Source: Populus alba (lineage: Eukaryota > Streptophyta > Magnoliopsida > Malpighiales > Salicaceae). Taken from it: 64,000 nt of DNA. Shown here piece by piece: positions 60,469 through 64,000 of the stretch. Positions within the stretch are counted from its first letter, which is position 1; the number at the start of each line of letters is the position of its first letter. The position numbers were made by a program, and so were the translations under genes. The stretch is from assembly GCF_005239225.2 (NCBI RefSeq), contig NC_133291.1, positions 15,523,654-15,587,653 of the forward strand, in the 5' to 3' direction. The notes under the pieces were generated by a model. It was not told the origin of the DNA. It did no database searches and saw nothing but the letters and a program-made list of their open reading frames with translations.

Positions 60469-60944
60469 GAAGATGAAGAAATTAATGAGAACTTTGAGAT
60501 GGAAGATTAATGTAAGGATTAAACAATGATAAAAACAAATGTCAAGGTTAGAGGATCCACCAATGGTATTTCAAATAAGTATAGTATAAACTCTTATTAC
60601 TCAATTTGGAAACCACACACGGAGGAGGTTCCAATCGGATGATTTGTCATTAATAACTCATTATAAATTATTAACATGATCATATTTATTATCTTATTTA
60701 CATAACACCAAACTTTTAAATATTATCAGGAATTCATGATAGTAACTGATGTTAACAACAAATCAAGTTCCTTTCATAGCTTAGGTGTAGGTAATACCAT
60801 ACGGTTGGGCTATGAGAGTGTCAAGCATTTGTTTTACCAAGTGTTATACAATACAAATCTAGATTAACCATTTAACAAGTAAGGTATTAAGAATTAGTAA
60901 GATAAAAATATAAGACATGTTAATATTAAACATTAAGGTTCCAT
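60435..60944 (-). mobile_element. Common-family LTR fragment, copy G
   Basis: Minus-strand text matches copies E and F (for example GATGGAAGATTAATGTAAGG and the GTGTAGGTAATACCATACGG block at 60786). The part outside the trinucleotide tract is missing, and the other side runs into the gap. Ends therefore unknown. Confidence 0.8.
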
Positions 60945-61444
60945 NNNNNNNNNNNNNNNNNNNNNNNNNNNNNNNNNNNNNNNNNNNNNNNNNNNNNNNN
61001 NNNNNNNNNNNNNNNNNNNNNNNNNNNNNNNNNNNNNNNNNNNNNNNNNNNNNNNNNNNNNNNNNNNNNNNNNNNNNNNNNNNNNNNNNNNNNNNNNNNN
61101 NNNNNNNNNNNNNNNNNNNNNNNNNNNNNNNNNNNNNNNNNNNNNNNNNNNNNNNNNNNNNNNNNNNNNNNNNNNNNNNNNNNNNNNNNNNNNNNNNNNN
61201 NNNNNNNNNNNNNNNNNNNNNNNNNNNNNNNNNNNNNNNNNNNNNNNNNNNNNNNNNNNNNNNNNNNNNNNNNNNNNNNNNNNNNNNNNNNNNNNNNNNN
61301 NNNNNNNNNNNNNNNNNNNNNNNNNNNNNNNNNNNNNNNNNNNNNNNNNNNNNNNNNNNNNNNNNNNNNNNNNNNNNNNNNNNNNNNNNNNNNNNNNNNN
61401 NNNNNNNNNNNNNNNNNNNNNNNNNNNNNNNNNNNNNNNNNNNN
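60945..61444. other. Assembly gap, 500 N
   Basis: Exactly 500 undetermined bases, which may be a fixed placeholder and not a measured length. It lies within or at the end of LTR copy G. Confidence 0.99.
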
Positions 61445-61545
61445 CTAGATTGAATTAAAGGTTGTTCTTCATGCTCCTTAAATGTCCCAAGCCCTTCTAG
61501 GTCCACTTGCTCCATAAGTTCTGAACAAGCCCATTCAATGCTTCT
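61445..61545 (-). other. Non-coding 3' end of the right-hand gypsy element
   Basis: Follows the pol stop on the minus strand. Its text resembles 16900-17010 in the inserted block of the left gypsy element. The LTR expected here is in the gap or deleted. Confidence 0.45.
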
Positions 61546-64000
61546 TTAAGCTTCTTTTGCCCTTAGCTCTTGTGATTGGCCCAATTGGCACCTCCAATGG
61601 ATCGTTGGCATGATTACGCTTGGTGTTGGGCTGATCCGCATCATCCCTCCTCTCTCTTCAAAAGGATTCGACCTCGAATCATCACCTACATCAAACAAAG
61701 TAAGATCAGATACATTAAAGGTAGCACTAACACCATACTCACCTGGCAAATCAACTTTATAAGCATTGTCATTGATCCTCTCAAGGATCTGAAATGGCCC
61801 ATCTCCTCGTGGTTGTAGCTTTGATTTCCTATGGGCCGGAAATCTCTCCTTGCGCATATGTACCCAAACCCAATCGCCGGGCTGAAAGACAACATGTTTG
61901 CGCCCCTTATTGGCTTTGGTCGCATACACACGATTCCTCCTTTCAATCTGTTGCCGCACACTCTCATGGAGTGTCTTCACCACCTGTGCTTTACGATTAC
62001 CATCCAAACTAACCATTGGAGTTAAAGGGTTAAACCCATACACAATTTCAAATGGTGAAAATTCAGTAGTAGAGTGCACACTACGATTATATGCAAACTC
62101 TATAAATGGAAAACAATCTTCCCAATTCTTTAAGTTCTTTTGAATGACAGCACGCAAAAGTTGTGTTAAAGTCCTATTAACTACTTCGGTTTGTCCATCT
62201 GTTTAGGGGTGACAAGTAGTTGAAAACAACAGTTTAGTACCCAATTTTCCCCATAACACCTTCCAAAAATAGCTAAGGAACTTACCATCTTTATCAGAAA
62301 CAATGCTCTTAGGGACCCCGTGAAGTCGTACTATCTTCCTAAAGAACAAATCATCAATGTTAGTGGCATCATCGGTTTTATGACATGGAATAAAGTGTGC
62401 CATCTTTGAAAACCTATCAACAACTACAAAGATTGAATCCCTACCCTGTTTTGACCTAGGTAAACCTAAGACGAAATCCATCGAAATGTCTACCCATGGC
62501 TCCTTAAGTACAGGTAAAGGGGTGTACAAGCCATGTGGTTGAGTCCTAGACTTTGCTTTCCTACAAGTTATGCATTTATCACATATGCGCTGCACATCCC
62601 TTTTCATTTTAGGCCAATAAAAATGCTCATGCAACACATCCAAAGTCTTAACAACACCAAAATGCCCCATCAAACCGCCCCCATGTGCTTCACGTACAAG
62701 CAATTCACGCATAGAACTTAATGGAACACACAATCGACTCTCTTTAAACAAATATCCATCAAGTCTATAAAACTTCCCAAAAGTCGAAGTTTCACAAGCA
62801 TTGTAAACATTAGCAAAATCACTATCATCCTTGTACAATTCTTTTGTGTGTTCAAATCCTAGAAATCTAGCATCCAAAGTAGATAAAAGAACATACCTGC
62901 GCGAAAGTGCATCAACCACAATGTTTTCTTTTCCTTGCTTATACTTGATCACATACAAAAATGTTTCAATAAATTCCACCAATTTGGCATGTCTCCTACT
63001 CAACTTACCTTGCCCTTTCAAGTGCTTCAATGATTCATGATCAGAATGTATCACAAACTCCTTGGGCCACAGGTAATGCTGCCACGTCTCTAGAGTTCTT
63101 ACCAAGGGCATTAGAGCTCCTTGTGTATGTAGGGTAATTCAAAGTTGCCCCCATTAAGTTTTTCGCTGAAATACACAATGGGCCTTTTATCCTGCATTAA
63201 CACAGCTCCTATACCAATACTTGACGCATCACATTCAACTTCAAAAGCTCTCGTAAAGTCTGGCAAAGCTAAAACAGGTGCCGAACAAAGTTTATCTTTC
63301 AACAAATTAAAAGCCTTATTCTGTTCATCATTCCATTTGAATCCAACAGACTTTTTAACAATTTCAGTTAAAGGTGCAGCAATAGTACTAAAATCCTTCA
63401 CAAACCTTCTATAAAAACTCGCAAGTCCATGAAAACTCCTTACCTCACTTACCGATTTTGGTGTAGGCCAATCCTGGATGGCCTTAACTTTCTCCTTGTC
63501 CATCTCGATACCCTGTGCAGTTACGACATAGCCAAGAAACACAATTTTTCCCATACAAAAGGTACACTTCTTAAGATTAGCATATAATTGCTTACTACGC
63601 AACACACTAAGTACATTACGCAAATGATCAAGATGCTCATTTAAGTTTTTGCTATAGATCAAAATGTCATCAAAATACACAACAACAAACTTACCTATAA
63701 ACGCACGCAATACATGATTCATTAAACGCATAAACGTGCTAGGCGCGTTCGTAAGTCAAAACGGCATGACTAACCATTCATACAACCCATGCTTAGTCTT
63801 AAATGCAGTTTTCCACTCATCACCCTCTTTCATCCTAATCTGATGGTGCCCACTTTTTAGATCAATCTTAGAGAAAACACATGATCCATGTAACTCATCT
63901 AGCATGTCATCAAGCCTAGGAATAGGATGTTGATACTTTACCGTTATGTTATTGACGGCACGACAATCAACACACATCCTCCATGTTCCATCCTTTTTAG
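61546..64000 (-). pseudogene. Ty3/gypsy pol: RT, RNase H, integrase; partial
   Basis: Minus-strand pol, entering at the right edge. Reverse transcriptase: [15 protein letters not shown] and the catalytic [11 protein letters not shown]. RNase [16 protein letters not shown] and [13 protein letters not shown]. Integrase: H2C2 finger ([11 protein letters not shown] ... CDKCITC), then [19 protein letters not shown] and the TDGQTE glutamate region, then FNVSDLTLFD near the end. No chromodomain is evident after it. Three breaks are visible: a TGA at about 63753 after WLVMPF, a frameshift of two bases at about 63111 in RNase H, and a TAA at about 62201 between CHP and TDGQTE. Otherwise it is well preserved, so this copy is younger than the other gypsy relics here. 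Gag and protease lie outside the window; the 3' end faces the gap. Confidence 0.92.

Noticed and set aside
60859..61515. Frames spanning the N run
   Set aside because: Open only because N codons are not read as stops.

Overview
This is plant nuclear DNA: AT-rich, intron-bearing, and mostly layered retrotransposon debris. The codon use, GT-AG introns, Ty3/gypsy families and hAT elements fit a dicot. The look of the repeats suggests a woody species such as poplar or willow (Salicaceae), but that is an impression and not a proven assignment. One 500-base run of N (60945-61444) marks an assembly gap.

Host genes are few. The one confidently named gene is a complete five-exon FCF2-type pre-rRNA processing factor on the minus strand (6640-8260, 198 codons). 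A second is an apparently single-exon, cysteine-rich RING/PHD-like protein on the minus strand (38476-39105). Weaker host-like pieces are a terminal exon of an unrecognised gene (36582-36692, minus), a leucine-rich-repeat fragment (about 23126-23325, plus) and a possible small transcription unit with a membrane-spanning tail (about 45840-47103, plus).

Region by region. 1-3270 is a decayed gypsy gag on the minus strand with a solo LTR (29-1826) inserted in it, followed by its tRNA-Met-type primer site and a long LTR holding two tandem arrays (3271 to about 5117). 5118-8998 is intergenic DNA around FCF2. 8999 to about 23150 is one old gypsy element opened by at least four later insertions: a solo LTR that itself contains another copy of the same family (9874-13361), a tandemly duplicated 0.84-kb block (about 16091-17956), a solo LTR (18868-20599), and a solo LTR inside its 3' LTR (21521-23096). 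About 24250-27909 is a second copy of the long LTR with two tandem arrays. 30020-31619 is another solo LTR. 34116-36523 is a small gypsy-like element with one full and one truncated LTR. 37229-37717 is a hAT-type MITE. 41802-45784 is a full-length but mutated hAT transposon. About 47830-60040 is degraded Tat-like gypsy DNA, with two solo LTRs of different families inside its coding part (55006-56819 and 58401-59344). 60430-60944 is one more fragment of the common LTR family, followed by the gap. 61546-64000 is the RT-RNase H-integrase part of another gypsy element on the minus strand, running off the right edge.

The dominant theme is one LTR family of about 1.6-1.9 kb (TGATTAG...GTGTCA) present as seven single units plus one fragment. 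Five units have perfect 5-bp target duplications and one has a 4/5 match. No internal region of the family is seen. No prokaryotic system, CRISPR array or new enzyme pathway is visible; the most unusual structures are in the transposons.
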